64,000 nt of DNA. It comes from Eubacterium sp. GTDB lineage: Bacteria > Bacillota > Clostridia > Lachnospirales > Lachnospiraceae. Below are positions 33,042-42,595 of the stretch, one piece after another. Where the stretch lies: NCBI GenBank assembly GCA_024698585.1, contig JAILRB010000021.1, positions 1 through 64,000 on the forward strand, given 5' to 3'. Made by a program: the position numbers and the translations under genes. The notes beneath the pieces are model-generated. The model searched no databases. It worked only from the letters and a program-made list of their open reading frames with translations, and was not told the DNA's origin. Each line of letters begins with the position of its first letter. Within the stretch, counting starts at the first letter, position 1.

Positions 33042-33566
33042 TTAAACGGTCTTAAGCAATCTATCTGCGATTTTTGTTGCTTCCAATGTCTGAATTAACA
33101 CAAATGCAATGGCAATACTCAAGCCTCCCTGTAATACATTTCCGGATACTCCTGCCAAAGCTCCATAGCCAAGTCCCAGAATCACACCTTCATAAAATAA
33201 ATACCCAACAATCATTATTACTTCCGAAGCAAAGGCACTTACGATCCATGTAATGCTTTTATGAAGATTTGCTGTGGAAAACAATTTATAAATACCATAA
33301 GCTGCAATTGCCATCAAAAATTTAATTACAAGAGTTCCAGGTGCGTAAGACGGCGCCAGGAATAAGTCTGCTAATCCCGCACCAACTGCCGCCGCGATCC
33401 CTGCTCTTTTTCCTCCAATGTTCCAAACGGCAAGTAAAATAATAGCATCTCCTAAATTCACATATCCGCCTGTGGCTGGAATCGGAATTGGTAATACTAC
33501 CGTCGCTACAAAAATCAATGCAGCAAAAACTGCTGTAATTGTTATTTTCTTTGTCCTTTCTTCCAT
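33042..33566 (-). CDS. ECF transporter S component
   Basis: 174-residue, roughly six-helix substrate-binding subunit of an energy-coupling-factor importer. The family layout is clear: TITAVFAALIFVATVVLPI, then GGYVNLGDAIILLAVWNIGG, a glycine/alanine-rich helix and LAPSYAPGTLVIKFLMAI. It fits the PF07155-like group with vitamin or precursor substrates; the substrate is not readable. ATG 33566 (GGAGG 8 nt upstream) is used rather than the TTG 15 bp further out. No EcfAAT genes are nearby, so it would share a common module. Confidence 0.85.
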   Translation of the reverse strand: MEERTKKITITAVFAALIFVATVVLPIPIPATGGYVNLGDAIILLAVWNIGGKRAGIAAAVGAGLADLFLAPSYAPGTLVIKFLMAIAAYGIYKLFSTANLHKSITWIVSAFASEVIMIVGYLFYEGVILGLGYGALAGVSGNVLQGGLSIAIAFVLIQTLEATKIADRLLKTV

Positions 33567-33678
33567 AATGAATTCCTCCAAGTATTATTCCTTTGACTGA
33601 TATGCATTATAGCAAAATCTGAACTTATTGATATGTTCAATTTTAACAATATTTATAATACCAGATTTTCCCGGATAA

Positions 33679-33706
33679 AAAAGAAGACGAATCTTCGTCT
33701 TCTTTT
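33679..33706 (-). terminator. Terminator of the yebC-HAD unit
   Basis: AAAAGAAGACGAA-TC-TTCGTCTTCTTTT, a perfect 13-bp stem overlapping the HAD stop codon, followed on the minus strand by TTATCCGG. Confidence 0.8.
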
Positions 33707-34445
33707 AGTTTAAGTCCGGTAATGCTGAGACATATTCCTTAAACAGTCTCCAATTCCCTTTCTTTAATTCAAAAACATCTTCATTCTTTTCATTCAGTAC
33801 AAATTCGTCTAATAAGAATACATCAATTCCCAGGTGTCTCGCACACATATCTTCCTGAACATCATTCCCTACCATCAGACAATCTTCCGGATCCTTATCC
33901 AATGTCTTTAAAAGATGGCGGTAATAATCCAGGTTTGGTTTCGAGAAACATGAATTTTCAAAAGTGGTAATCAAAGAGAAATCATCCGGTTCCAACCCTG
34001 TCCAGGACAATCTGGCTTCTGTTGCCACAGCCGGGAAAATCGGATTTGTTGCAACCACTAACTGATATCCCTTCTGCTTTAAGATTTCCACCACATCATT
34101 GACCAAATCCGTCGGATGTGTCACATAACGCGTCATGAAAAAATCTTCCTGATAGAAACGGTTAATTTCTTTTTCCAACTTTCTTCGATACTTTCGATCC
34201 AGTTTTTCCTCATCCTTTGCCAATGCCTTATCAAAAGCACCCCAAAAGCACTCTTCATTCGTGACCAGACCGGTGTTCGCCACCATAGCTTCTACACCTA
34301 CCCAAATCGCCTGAATAATGTCTTTCGCATTGTCATAACCGGAAGAAACCAGTCTGTTTTCCAAAAGCATCATATATGTATCTGTAAACTCTTTCATATC
34401 CATCGGAAGCAATGTGCCATCCAAATCGAAAAGTACTGTATTCAT
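33705..34445 (-). CDS. HAD-superfamily hydrolase
   Basis: 246-residue phosphatase-like protein. Motif I is FDLDGTLLPMD at the N-terminus (nucleophile D7). A helical cap follows, then motif II VVATNPIF, motif III lysine in CFSKPNLDYYRHLL and motif IV MVGNDVQEDM. The substrate is unknown. It lies 13 bp after yebC and ends in a terminator. Confidence 0.88.
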   Translation of the reverse strand: MNTVLFDLDGTLLPMDMKEFTDTYMMLLENRLVSSGYDNAKDIIQAIWVGVEAMVANTGLVTNEECFWGAFDKALAKDEEKLDRKYRRKLEKEINRFYQEDFFMTRYVTHPTDLVNDVVEILKQKGYQLVVATNPIFPAVATEARLSWTGLEPDDFSLITTFENSCFSKPNLDYYRHLLKTLDKDPEDCLMVGNDVQEDMCARHLGIDVFLLDEFVLNEKNEDVFELKKGNWRLFKEYVSALPDLN

Positions 34446-34458
34446 ACAATCTACCTAA

Positions 34459-35187
34459 TTACTCATCCCAATTGTGATAAACCTGCTGAACATCTTCATC
34501 TTCATCAAGTCGATCAATAATAATGTTCATCTTCTTAATTGCTTCTTCGTCTGTCAGTTCCACATAATTCTGAGGAATCATAGTCACTTCTGCCTGAGCC
34601 ATCTTCACTCCGGCCTGTTCTAATACCTCACGAACTGCACTGAAATCTTCCGGTGCTGTGATTACTTCGTAACTATCTTCTTCATCTACAAAATCCTCTG
34701 CTCCGGCATCAATTGACATCATCATTAATTCGTCAGAATCCATATCACATTCTTCTTTATCAATGATAATCTGTCCTTTTTCATCAAACATATAAGACAC
34801 ACAACCCTGTGTTCCAACGTTTCCGCCCCCCTTTGTAAAGCAGTTTCTTACGTTTGCAGCGGTTCTGTTCTTGTTATCTGTTAAAGCATCCACGATAATG
34901 GCAATTCCGTTCGGACCATAACCTTCATATCTGGCAGATTCGAAGTTTACTGCGCTGGAATTTCCTGCAGCCTTCTTGATTCCTCTTTCGATGGTATCGT
35001 TCGGCATGTTATTAGCTTTTGCCTTTGCAATCACATCACGAAGTTTACTATTATTCGCCGGATCCGGTCCGCCTTCCTTTACTGCCACTGCAATTTCCTT
35101 ACCAATGATGGTAAACATTTTTCCTTTTGCAGCATCATTCTTTTCTTTCTTATGTTTAATATTCGCAAATTTTGAATGTCCTGACAT
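34459..35187 (-). CDS. yebC: YebC/TACO1 family protein
   Basis: 242 residues with the universal start [20 protein letters not shown], then [19 protein letters not shown] and [20 protein letters not shown]. Once called a transcriptional regulator (PmpR); members of the TACO1/YebC group also act in translation at proline-rich stretches. CDEE-rich end ([17 protein letters not shown]) is typical. Confidence 0.94.
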   Translation of the reverse strand: MSGHSKFANIKHKKEKNDAAKGKMFTIIGKEIAVAVKEGGPDPANNSKLRDVIAKAKANNMPNDTIERGIKKAAGNSSAVNFESARYEGYGPNGIAIIVDALTDNKNRTAANVRNCFTKGGGNVGTQGCVSYMFDEKGQIIIDKEECDMDSDELMMMSIDAGAEDFVDEEDSYEVITAPEDFSAVREVLEQAGVKMAQAEVTMIPQNYVELTDEEAIKKMNIIIDRLDEDEDVQQVYHNWDE

Positions 35188-35288
35188 CTTCGCACTCCTC
35201 TTTTCGTTTCTTAATCAATCCGTCATAGGCACGGATTTCCTTTGCAAGTTTAACATTTTATATAAGTTAAGTCAACTTTACCGGCACG

Positions 35289-35636
35289 CTATGTATCCAG
35301 TTCCAAGCTGACAGCCAAAGCATTTTCCACATTTTTTAACAGTTCCCCATCCAGATGACAAACCTTATCCTTCAGTCTGGTTTTATCAATGGTTCGAAGC
35401 TGTTCCAAAAGGATAATGGAATCCTTCACAATATTATAACGCTTCGAATCAATTTTCACATGAGTCGGCAATTTACTCTTCGTCATCTTTGATGTAATTG
35501 CCGCAACAATCACCGTCGGACTGTGGCGATTTCCTGTGTCATTCTGGATAACCAAAACCGGCCTGATGCCTCCCTGTTCCGAGCCAACCACCGGTCTTAA
35601 ATCCGCATAATAAATATCCCCGCGTTTAATCATCAT
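35289..35636 (-). CDS. MazF/NdoA-type mRNA interferase without an adjacent antitoxin
   Basis: 115-residue PemK-like toxin. Family motifs [31 protein letters not shown] with the catalytic Arg, and [12 protein letters not shown] with the catalytic Thr are all intact, as is [12 protein letters not shown]. Relatives cut mRNA at short motifs. In B. subtilis the order is alr-ndoAI-ndoA; here only about 80 bp separate alr from the toxin start and no antitoxin frame exists there. Start taken at ATG 35636 (next ATG 35633 equally possible) with GGGGTG upstream. Confidence 0.88.
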   Translation of the reverse strand: MMIKRGDIYYADLRPVVGSEQGGIRPVLVIQNDTGNRHSPTVIVAAITSKMTKSKLPTHVKIDSKRYNIVKDSIILLEQLRTIDKTRLKDKVCHLDGELLKNVENALAVSLELDT

Positions 35637-35717
35637 TTTCACACCCCAAAAATTATTTCTATATACTATCATTATTCCAACTTTTGAAATGTGTATTCAT
35701 AATTTGATGATTTATCG

Positions 35718-36902
35718 CTAAATTTCTGAAATTACATAATCGTCATTAAAATAATCTTTGGTTCCAACCACTTTTCCATGTTTCACAAACACTCTTGGAA
35801 CACGCTTTCCTAAATCACAGACAAATTCGTAATTAAAGGTTCCTGCCAAAACAGCCAATTCATCAATCCGTATGGTTTCATCACCGTCGGTTCCCACTAA
35901 CGTAACCAAATCGCCTTCCTTGACATCAATCTCTGTTACATCCACCATAAACTGGTCCATACAGATTCTTCCAAGAATCGGTGCTTTCTTTCCATGAATT
36001 AAAACCCATCCCTTATTGCTGAGATTTCTTGGATATCCATCTCCATATCCTAAAGGAATCGTAGCGATTTTCATTTTCTTATCAGCTACAAAGGTCTGAC
36101 CATAACTGATTCCCATTCCCGGTTCAATTTCCTTCACATAGACAACATGACTGTATAAAGACATTGCCGGTACTAACTCCATAGCTTCCTGATCCATTTC
36201 ATCGGAAGGATAAAGTCCATACATGGAAATCCCTGCTCTGGATAACGTAAGGGATGTTTCCGGCATTTCCATGATTGCAGCACTGTTGGCACACTGATGT
36301 ATCGGAATGGTTACTCCTTCCTCTTCTAAACGTTCCACAAAACGGTTATATTTTTCAAACTGCTCATAGGCAAAATCTTTTACTTTATAGTCCGCTTTTG
36401 CAAAATGAGTAAAGATGGATTCAATCTTCACTCCCGGCAACTGATTAATCTCCTTGATTTGATCCACTGCATCTTCATTCGGGAAAAATCCGATTCGATT
36501 CATTCCTGTATCCAATGCAATGTCCATCTTCAATTCCTTGCCAAGCTTCACCGCATGTTCTGACATTTTCTGTGCCATTTCCAAATGAAATACCGGCGGA
36601 AGCATTTCCTCTTCAATTACTAAATCATACATATTTTCCGGTACATAACCTAAAATGAATATTGGTTTTGTGATTCCGTGTCTACGAAGATTATGTCCTT
36701 CCTGGGGTGTGGCAATGGCATAGCCATAACACATGTCGTCCAGTTCCTTTGCAATAGGAACCGCACCATGGCCATATCCGTCAGTTTTAATGACTGCCAC
36801 CAGTTTTGTCTCCGGTTTCAACTGCTTTTTCATAAGTTCCATATTGGTTCTAATGGCATCCAGATTTATTACTGCATACCCTCTAAAATATTCTTCTAAC
36901 AT
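35718..36902 (-). CDS. alr: Alanine racemase
   Basis: PLP enzyme making D-alanine for peptidoglycan. The PLP lysine lies in AVIKTDGYGHGA near residue 38 and the catalytic Tyr in MGISYGQTF near residue 270. SRAGISMYGLYPSDE and IPLGYGDGYPR are family hallmarks. ATG 36902 (GGAG 6 nt upstream; MLEEYFRGYAVINLDAI) is used rather than TTG 36914. Length 394. Coupled to nnr, 16 bp upstream. Confidence 0.96.
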   Translation of the reverse strand: MLEEYFRGYAVINLDAIRTNMELMKKQLKPETKLVAVIKTDGYGHGAVPIAKELDDMCYGYAIATPQEGHNLRRHGITKPIFILGYVPENMYDLVIEEEMLPPVFHLEMAQKMSEHAVKLGKELKMDIALDTGMNRIGFFPNEDAVDQIKEINQLPGVKIESIFTHFAKADYKVKDFAYEQFEKYNRFVERLEEEGVTIPIHQCANSAAIMEMPETSLTLSRAGISMYGLYPSDEMDQEAMELVPAMSLYSHVVYVKEIEPGMGISYGQTFVADKKMKIATIPLGYGDGYPRNLSNKGWVLIHGKKAPILGRICMDQFMVDVTEIDVKEGDLVTLVGTDGDETIRIDELAVLAGTFNYEFVCDLGKRVPRVFVKHGKVVGTKDYFNDDYVISEI

Positions 36903-36918
36903 TTCTATCTCCAACTAT

Positions 36919-38388
36919 CTATTTAAAAATATATTTCATTGATTCAATGATATCGCCGGCCATCATTCCGGATTTTCCATGTTTCTCTGCCGCAATTTCT
37001 CCCGCCAATCCATGAACATACGGAGCAAGAACCGCTGCATCCCGAACCGGAACACCTAACCCAATAAGACCTGCCAAAATTCCTGCCAACACATCTCCGG
37101 ACCCTGCAGTAGCCATTCCATTGTTTCCGGACAAATTAACGGCAACCAGTTCTTCTGTGGAAATCACAGTTCGCGCATCCTTTAGGACACAAGCCACGCC
37201 AAATTCCTTCGTGGCCCATTTTGCTGTTTCCAATAAATGATTCGATATTTCCGGAATACTCTTCTTCGAAAACCTACTCATTTCAGCCAGATGCGGAGTC
37301 AAAATAACTTCTTTATGGAGCTTGTCTTTTAACCTTTCATTTTCAGCCATCAAATTGATTCCATCTGCATCCACGACGGTAGGAAGTTTAGAATCCAATA
37401 CCATTCCGAGAATTTCCTCCTGAATAATTCCAACATCAATTCCCGGTCCCACAACCACCACATCGCTCCAATGCAGTGCTGATTTTACAATCTGTGCATC
37501 AAATAATTTTGTATCATACACATTAACCATCGCTTCCGGAAGCATTCGATTTAAAAATTCCTTATTTTCTTTTGCTGTAAGGATTCGAAGCATCCCTGCT
37601 CCACAACGAAAAGCGGCCTTGGCACATAAATAAGCCGCTCCGGCAATATCACGACTCCCTGCAATAACCAGAATCTTTCCGAAAGTTCCTTTATTGGAAT
37701 AATTCGGACGTTTTGGAATTCTTCGTAAATCATTTTCTTCCAGATAGTATTTCTTTTCTACGGCGTCATAAGCGTTTTTCGGGAAACCAATATCCGCAAC
37801 CATTACCTTTCCACAATAATCCGCTCCGGGATACATCACCGTACCGATTTTCTGACTGCCAAACGTGATTGTGGCATTAGCCTTCACTGCCACGCCTCTA
37901 ACGGTTCCATTATCTGCATCAATTCCTGATGGAATGTCCACTGCATAAACTCTTGCTTTGCTTTGATTGATTTCCTCAATCACTTTGGCAAATTCCCCGG
38001 AAACATCTCTGGAAAGACCTACTCCGAAGACGGCATCCACAATGACATCCACATTTTTCATCTGCTTCACAAAAGGCACATTGAGTTTTTTGCAAATCTT
38101 CCACTGAGTCTGAAACTCCTCACTGGCCTTTTCCACATTTCCCAACACATAAATACAGATGTTATATCCATCAAGGAATAACATCCGCCCGATTGCCAGT
38201 CCATCAGCGCCATTATTTCCAACAGACGCAACGACCATAATACTTTCATTCTTTTTTTCGTTTTCTTTGATTACCTGAAATACACTGTAAGCAGCACGTT
38301 CCATTAAAACAAGAGAGGGAATTCCCACCTCCTGTATTGTGTGCTGGTCTACTTTTTTCATATCTGTTCCGGAAACGATTGTTTTCAT
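36919..38388 (-). CDS. nnr: Bifunctional NAD(P)H-hydrate epimerase / ADP-dependent dehydratase
   Basis: Repairs damaged (hydrated) NAD(P)H. The N-terminal epimerase domain (about 1-210) has SVGNNGADGLAIGRML and VDIPSGIDADNGTV. The C-terminal dehydratase domain (about 220-489) has GTFGKILVIAGSRDIAGAAY, ILTPHLAEMSRF and the nucleotide loop NNGMATAGSGDVLAGILAG. Length of 489 is normal for the fused form. It stands between rex and alr. Confidence 0.94.
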   Translation of the reverse strand: MKTIVSGTDMKKVDQHTIQEVGIPSLVLMERAAYSVFQVIKENEKKNESIMVVASVGNNGADGLAIGRMLFLDGYNICIYVLGNVEKASEEFQTQWKICKKLNVPFVKQMKNVDVIVDAVFGVGLSRDVSGEFAKVIEEINQSKARVYAVDIPSGIDADNGTVRGVAVKANATITFGSQKIGTVMYPGADYCGKVMVADIGFPKNAYDAVEKKYYLEENDLRRIPKRPNYSNKGTFGKILVIAGSRDIAGAAYLCAKAAFRCGAGMLRILTAKENKEFLNRMLPEAMVNVYDTKLFDAQIVKSALHWSDVVVVGPGIDVGIIQEEILGMVLDSKLPTVVDADGINLMAENERLKDKLHKEVILTPHLAEMSRFSKKSIPEISNHLLETAKWATKEFGVACVLKDARTVISTEELVAVNLSGNNGMATAGSGDVLAGILAGLIGLGVPVRDAAVLAPYVHGLAGEIAAEKHGKSGMMAGDIIESMKYIFK

Positions 38389-38404
38389 AACTGCTCCAAT
38401 CCAT

Positions 38405-39034
38405 CTACTTTTGCGTTTTTTCAGAAATTCTGTAAGTCAACCGCATAAGACTCTCAGATAAATGTACATTTTCCACCAGAACATCCTCTGGCAGTCCTAA
38501 ATCAGTATGAGCAAAATTCCAAAAGGCTTTCACTCCACAGGCAACTAATTTATCTGCGATTTCTTTCGCGGGTCCTTTCGGAAGGGTTAATGCCACTATG
38601 TCCACATTATGTTCTACCACGTAATCATATAAATACTTAATATCAAGAATTTCCCCTTCTGCAGTTTTCTTTCCAATCAATTCCTGATTCTGGTCAAACA
38701 ATGCAGTAATTTCAAAACCTCTGTTTTTAAAATTTCCATAGTTTGCAATGGCACGTCCCAAGTTTCCTGCACCCACAATCACCATTTTGTGATTTTGGTT
38801 TAGTCCTAAAATCTTACCGATTTCCTCATACAGGTAAGAAACATTATATCCATATCCCTGCTGTCCAAAACCACCAAAATTATTCAAATCCTGACGAATC
38901 TGGGACGCAGTCACATTCATTAACTTACTTAATTCTTTAGAGGAAATCCGCTCAATTTTCTGCTGACGTAATTCCTCTAAATATCTGTAATATCTCGGCA
39001 GTCTGGAAACTACCGCTTTTGATATCTTTTCCAT
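38405..39034 (-). CDS. rex: Redox-sensing repressor Rex
   Basis: 209-residue repressor that senses the NADH/NAD ratio. N-terminal winged helix (VVSRLPRYYRYLEELRQQKI, then SKELSKLMNVTASQIRQDLN) with the family FGGFGQQGYGYNV, then a Rossmann domain with VIVGAGNLGRAIANY. ATG 39034 follows AAGGAG at 9 nt; the longer frame has no site. Strong SigA promoter 32 bp upstream. In Clostridia it controls fermentation genes; none lie beside it here. Confidence 0.95.
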   Translation of the reverse strand: MEKISKAVVSRLPRYYRYLEELRQQKIERISSKELSKLMNVTASQIRQDLNNFGGFGQQGYGYNVSYLYEEIGKILGLNQNHKMVIVGAGNLGRAIANYGNFKNRGFEITALFDQNQELIGKKTAEGEILDIKYLYDYVVEHNVDIVALTLPKGPAKEIADKLVACGVKAFWNFAHTDLGLPEDVLVENVHLSESLMRLTYRISEKTQK

Positions 39035-39065
39035 TTTATTTTGCTCCTTATACACGCATAAGATA

Positions 39066-39094
39066 ATTATAAATACATCGAAAAAGATTGTCAA
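39066..39094 (-). promoter_or_regulatory. SigA promoter of rex
   Basis: Minus strand: TTGACA (39089-39094), 17 nt, TATAAT (39066-39071), both perfect consensus. TTGACAA occurs twice in direct repeat just upstream (TTGACAAATAATTGACAA), not the inverted form expected for a Rex operator. Confidence 0.85.
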
Positions 39095-39126
39095 TTATTT
39101 GTCAATATACACTTTTCCAAAAAAGC

Positions 39127-39154
39127 AAGGTCCTTGGCATAAACCAAAGACCTT
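39127..39154 (-). terminator. Terminator of the metallopeptidase gene
   Basis: On the minus strand AAGGTC-T-TTGG / CCAA-G-GACCTT around a 6-nt loop, one mismatch, followed by GCTTTTTTGG. It is 20 bp past the stop codon. Confidence 0.75.
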
Positions 39155-39173
39155 ACCATTTAGTTCTATTTTT

Positions 39174-42100
39174 TTATCGATTATATAGCTGCATTTCAAA
39201 AAGTCGAATTGTTCCTTTGTTGTCGCCCGGATTAAATACTTTTAATGCAATATATCGTGCACTCTTTGAACCAATGTTAAAGGACGAAATTGCATCATTC
39301 TTATTGACTTGATAATCAGCGGAAGTCCAATTATCTCCGTCATCGGAAATAAGAAGTTCCCATTCAGACATGTTCGGATAACCGTACTCAGCACTGGCTG
39401 TATTATAAAGTGTATATGTATTAAAAGTCTTCTGAGAGCCTAAATCAATTTTAATCCAATGTGTAGCTCCTTCCAATGCAAATGCACCAAATCCATCATT
39501 GCTTGATGTTGCGCACCACTTTGTGGAAAGATTGTTATCGAAAAGTTTCTCACCGCTTTCATTGTTATTTGTAAATCCTGATACACTTACCAGTTTTGCT
39601 CCGGAAAGAAGATTTGTTCCCGAAGTAACATTTCCAATCTGCTGTGCTGTAGTATTTCCATGAGTCTTTCCTTTCACAGCAGGATAAACAGGATTTGGAA
39701 CTCCCGGAATATCTTCTGTCATCCAATTTTCGGAATAAACACCAAAGCCGGTAAATTCCCAGGTTCCGTTCTTCAACTCATCTACGTAATGCTTTCTTAA
39801 GTCTTCGAAACAGTCATATCCTGTAATTCTTTTTACAACATTGTTGATTGGTGTTCCAACAGTGTAAGGATTATCACTGTATTCAGATCCTGTATTATTG
39901 TCCTTAATGACCTTATTGACACTGTCAATCAATCCTAATGTCTTATTTCCATTTGCATCTCTTGTAGTCGGATAACGATAATCCATATAAGCAAAGAACC
40001 ATTTATTGTTTCCGTATGGCTGATATCCCCAATCCTGCAGTCCTGCATCATTTGCATGATAAACCTGAACATAATTAGGGTTCGACCAATGGAAATAACG
40101 GAATCCGCCATAGTTTGCCATATTTTCTGTCCACCAGTACAAATCTCCACCATAATTCAATTTTCCACCATACTGCTGTACGGAATGGGTAATTTCATGA
40201 GAGAAAAATCCAATATCGGATGGATGACCGTTCGCATAGGTTGTGGATACACAAACCGTGGTTCCCTGACAATATGCCACACCGTCGTAATCCTTGTCTG
40301 CACGGAACGTAATGGTCTTCGGTTCCGAACCGGTTCCCCATCTCTTATACAAACGTGGGTAACTGTTATAGAACAATTTCACCAGTTCATTTACATAGCC
40401 CTTAGACTGAATCAAATCCCAGTCTCCGGTAAACATAATGTCATATTCACTTGGACTGATGGCACATCCGTTCATAGAAATTTCAGATAATTGGAATCCG
40501 CCACCATACAATTCTGTGATTTCCATTTTATAATAACTGAAGGTTCCAACGGTATCCACAGCAAACGTATATGGTGTAAAGTTTTTGTCTTCCATATTGC
40601 TGTTTCTTACGGTATCTATCTTTGTCCAGTTCGAACCGTCCTTGGATCCATATAAAGTCCATTTCTTCGGATTTCTATTATGATAAGTAGCATTATCATT
40701 CGCCGTCGTCAAAGTATAACTGTATAATGTTGTTTCCCGGTTCGTCTTCCAAGCAATGGTTCCAGTACCTGCATTAAACATCTTGGTTGATGTTTTTCCA
40801 TCGAACAGATTAGATACCGGTTCGTTACTATTTCCCTGAATTGTATTTGCACCATTGTATACAGAATCAATATAATTCAGATTACTTCCGATTTCATTGG
40901 TTGCACCTGCAACATCACCATACATTGTTAGCTCTGCCATCTGTATTCCATACCAATTTGCATTTGGTGAATTCTTTTCAATCTGAATCTGATAGTACTG
41001 ATAAGGCTCCTGAATATCTGTCTCGTAGGTATAAACTCCAAAGTTTACTGCCTGTGTTCCGTTCTCTTTTACGATATCAATCTGCGTCCATGTTGTACCA
41101 TCATTTGAACCATACAACTGCCATGCATATGGATTTCTTGTTGAATAAGTTGCAGAGTCATCACCTGTGGTAATAGAATATCTTTTTACAACAACTGCTC
41201 TGCTCATTTTCCATGCCAAGTGTGCCGGACATGCAACATTTCCAAAATATTTGGTATTATTCTTACCATCAAACATATCGGAAATCTTATGTCCTGCGTC
41301 TCCAGTATTAGAAGAGCTGGTTTCATCAACACCTGCAAAGTATGGAGTCAGGTTAATATTCTTCGGAAGATTTTCCGTTGTTAATTCTTCTTCCGTCGTT
41401 GTTTCCGGTGCTTTGGTTGTTGGCTCCGGTGCCTTGGTCGTCGGTTCCGGTGCTTTCGTAGTAGTCTCCGGTGCTTTGGTTGTTGTTTCTGTAACCGGTC
41501 CCTGAACCTCAATGGTTTCAACCTGTCCTGAGGTTTCTTTTCCGTTCAATGTTGCAGTAACCTTAACCGTTCTGGTTCCTGCCTGAACATTTTCAATCAG
41601 GTGTTCCTGACAGTCAACTTCTGATAATACCTTCACTCCATCCACATAAACATTATATTTCTGTCCCAAAGTAATTCTTTCATTGTCTTGTCCCCATACA
41701 ACAGCAAAACTATTTGCTCCACGGTTATTTACTACCATTCCGAATACTTCCAACGGTTCTTTTTCTTCTGTTGTAGTTTCTTTTACAGTGGTTGTTTCCT
41801 TCTCAGTCGTTGTTTCCTGCTTTGGTTCATAATTCTTTCTCTGATAAGATGGTACGGTCTTATTCAAAATCGTATTGTATAAATAATTATGTTCTTCTTC
41901 TGTTTTCATTTCTGAATTCTGATATAACTCATCTGCAATATTGAAAACAGTTCTTTCAACAATGTCACTGTAAACATAAGAGCCATCTGTTTTTTTCACA
42001 TACACTCTTTCACAAATTACACTGTTGTAATATGCAGGTTTGTCAATCATTCGCATATTCATAACATATTTTGTGACATTTCCATTCTTTGATAAGAAGC

Positions 42101-42401
42101 CTTCCGCAGTAGCTTTATAGGAATGGACCACAGAATTTTTACTGTTTACGGTCATATCCGATGAATTGATATACTGTTTTAATCCGTAAACCAATCCTGC
42201 TTCTAAAATTTCTCCATCTGTTTCAACAGAATAAATAGTTCGATGCGCATTCAGTTTCGTATTAATCTGGTATCCCTCGATGGAAACCTTAACAGATTGC
42301 GCGGCGTTTACCTGAAATCCTTCCGGTAAAAAAGAAAAAAGCATGGCAATTACTAACATAACTGACATTGCTTTTTTGTAAGTCTTTTGAAACACCTTCA
42401 T
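39174..42401 (-). CDS. Secreted BSP-type zinc metallopeptidase with three F5/8-type C (discoidin) domains
   Basis: 1075 residues. Signal peptide about 1-34 (VMLVIAMLFSFLPEGFQVNA). An unassigned N-terminal region precedes a Glu/Thr-rich linker, a small Ig-like domain and a TTKAPE-type tandem linker (repeats of ETTTKAPE and EPTTKAPE). Two discoidin domains follow (GDAGHKISDMFDGKNNTKYF; NEPVSNLFDGKTSTKMFN). Then a basic-secretory-protein peptidase domain with the zinc site SHEITHSVQQYGG (HExxH) and WWTENMANYGGF, then a third discoidin domain to the end. The discoidin parts probably bind sugars, so it may act on glycoproteins or plant/mucin material. AAGGAGAG precedes the ATG. Confidence 0.87.
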   Translation of the reverse strand: MKVFQKTYKKAMSVMLVIAMLFSFLPEGFQVNAAQSVKVSIEGYQINTKLNAHRTIYSVETDGEILEAGLVYGLKQYINSSDMTVNSKNSVVHSYKATAEGFLSKNGNVTKYVMNMRMIDKPAYYNSVICERVYVKKTDGSYVYSDIVERTVFNIADELYQNSEMKTEEEHNYLYNTILNKTVPSYQRKNYEPKQETTTEKETTTVKETTTEEKEPLEVFGMVVNNRGANSFAVVWGQDNERITLGQKYNVYVDGVKVLSEVDCQEHLIENVQAGTRTVKVTATLNGKETSGQVETIEVQGPVTETTTKAPETTTKAPEPTTKAPEPTTKAPETTTEEELTTENLPKNINLTPYFAGVDETSSSNTGDAGHKISDMFDGKNNTKYFGNVACPAHLAWKMSRAVVVKRYSITTGDDSATYSTRNPYAWQLYGSNDGTTWTQIDIVKENGTQAVNFGVYTYETDIQEPYQYYQIQIEKNSPNANWYGIQMAELTMYGDVAGATNEIGSNLNYIDSVYNGANTIQGNSNEPVSNLFDGKTSTKMFNAGTGTIAWKTNRETTLYSYTLTTANDNATYHNRNPKKWTLYGSKDGSNWTKIDTVRNSNMEDKNFTPYTFAVDTVGTFSYYKMEITELYGGGFQLSEISMNGCAISPSEYDIMFTGDWDLIQSKGYVNELVKLFYNSYPRLYKRWGTGSEPKTITFRADKDYDGVAYCQGTTVCVSTTYANGHPSDIGFFSHEITHSVQQYGGKLNYGGDLYWWTENMANYGGFRYFHWSNPNYVQVYHANDAGLQDWGYQPYGNNKWFFAYMDYRYPTTRDANGNKTLGLIDSVNKVIKDNNTGSEYSDNPYTVGTPINNVVKRITGYDCFEDLRKHYVDELKNGTWEFTGFGVYSENWMTEDIPGVPNPVYPAVKGKTHGNTTAQQIGNVTSGTNLLSGAKLVSVSGFTNNNESGEKLFDNNLSTKWCATSSNDGFGAFALEGATHWIKIDLGSQKTFNTYTLYNTASAEYGYPNMSEWELLISDDGDNWTSADYQVNKNDAISSFNIGSKSARYIALKVFNPGDNKGTIRLFEMQLYNR

Positions 42402-42595
42402 TTTTTTCTCTCCTTTTCGCGTTCATTTACACATACGGTTTTATTCTATCATTCCGTTTTCCCCCTCTCAAGAAATCATATTTTATAATGGTGTGTATCT
42501 TTTATGTTAGCGGTATAACTTCTATTCAAAAAAATCCATTTTTGTGATAAACTTGTTGAGGTATTTAAAAAAAAGAATTAATAAAGGAGAATATC

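Noticed and set aside
35637-35717. Hidden MazE/NdoAI antitoxin between alr and the toxin
   Set aside because: About 80 bp with no start codon followed by an antitoxin-sized frame on either strand.
39066-39110. Rex operator at the rex promoter
   Set aside because: TTGACAA occurs as a direct repeat, not as the inverted TTGTTAANNNNTTAACAA form, so it is not a convincing Rex site.
41167-41505. 112-codon plus-strand frame rich in Val/Ser/Gly repeats
   Set aside because: Antisense shadow of the TTKAPE repeat region of the peptidase gene; no ribosome site and no homology expected.
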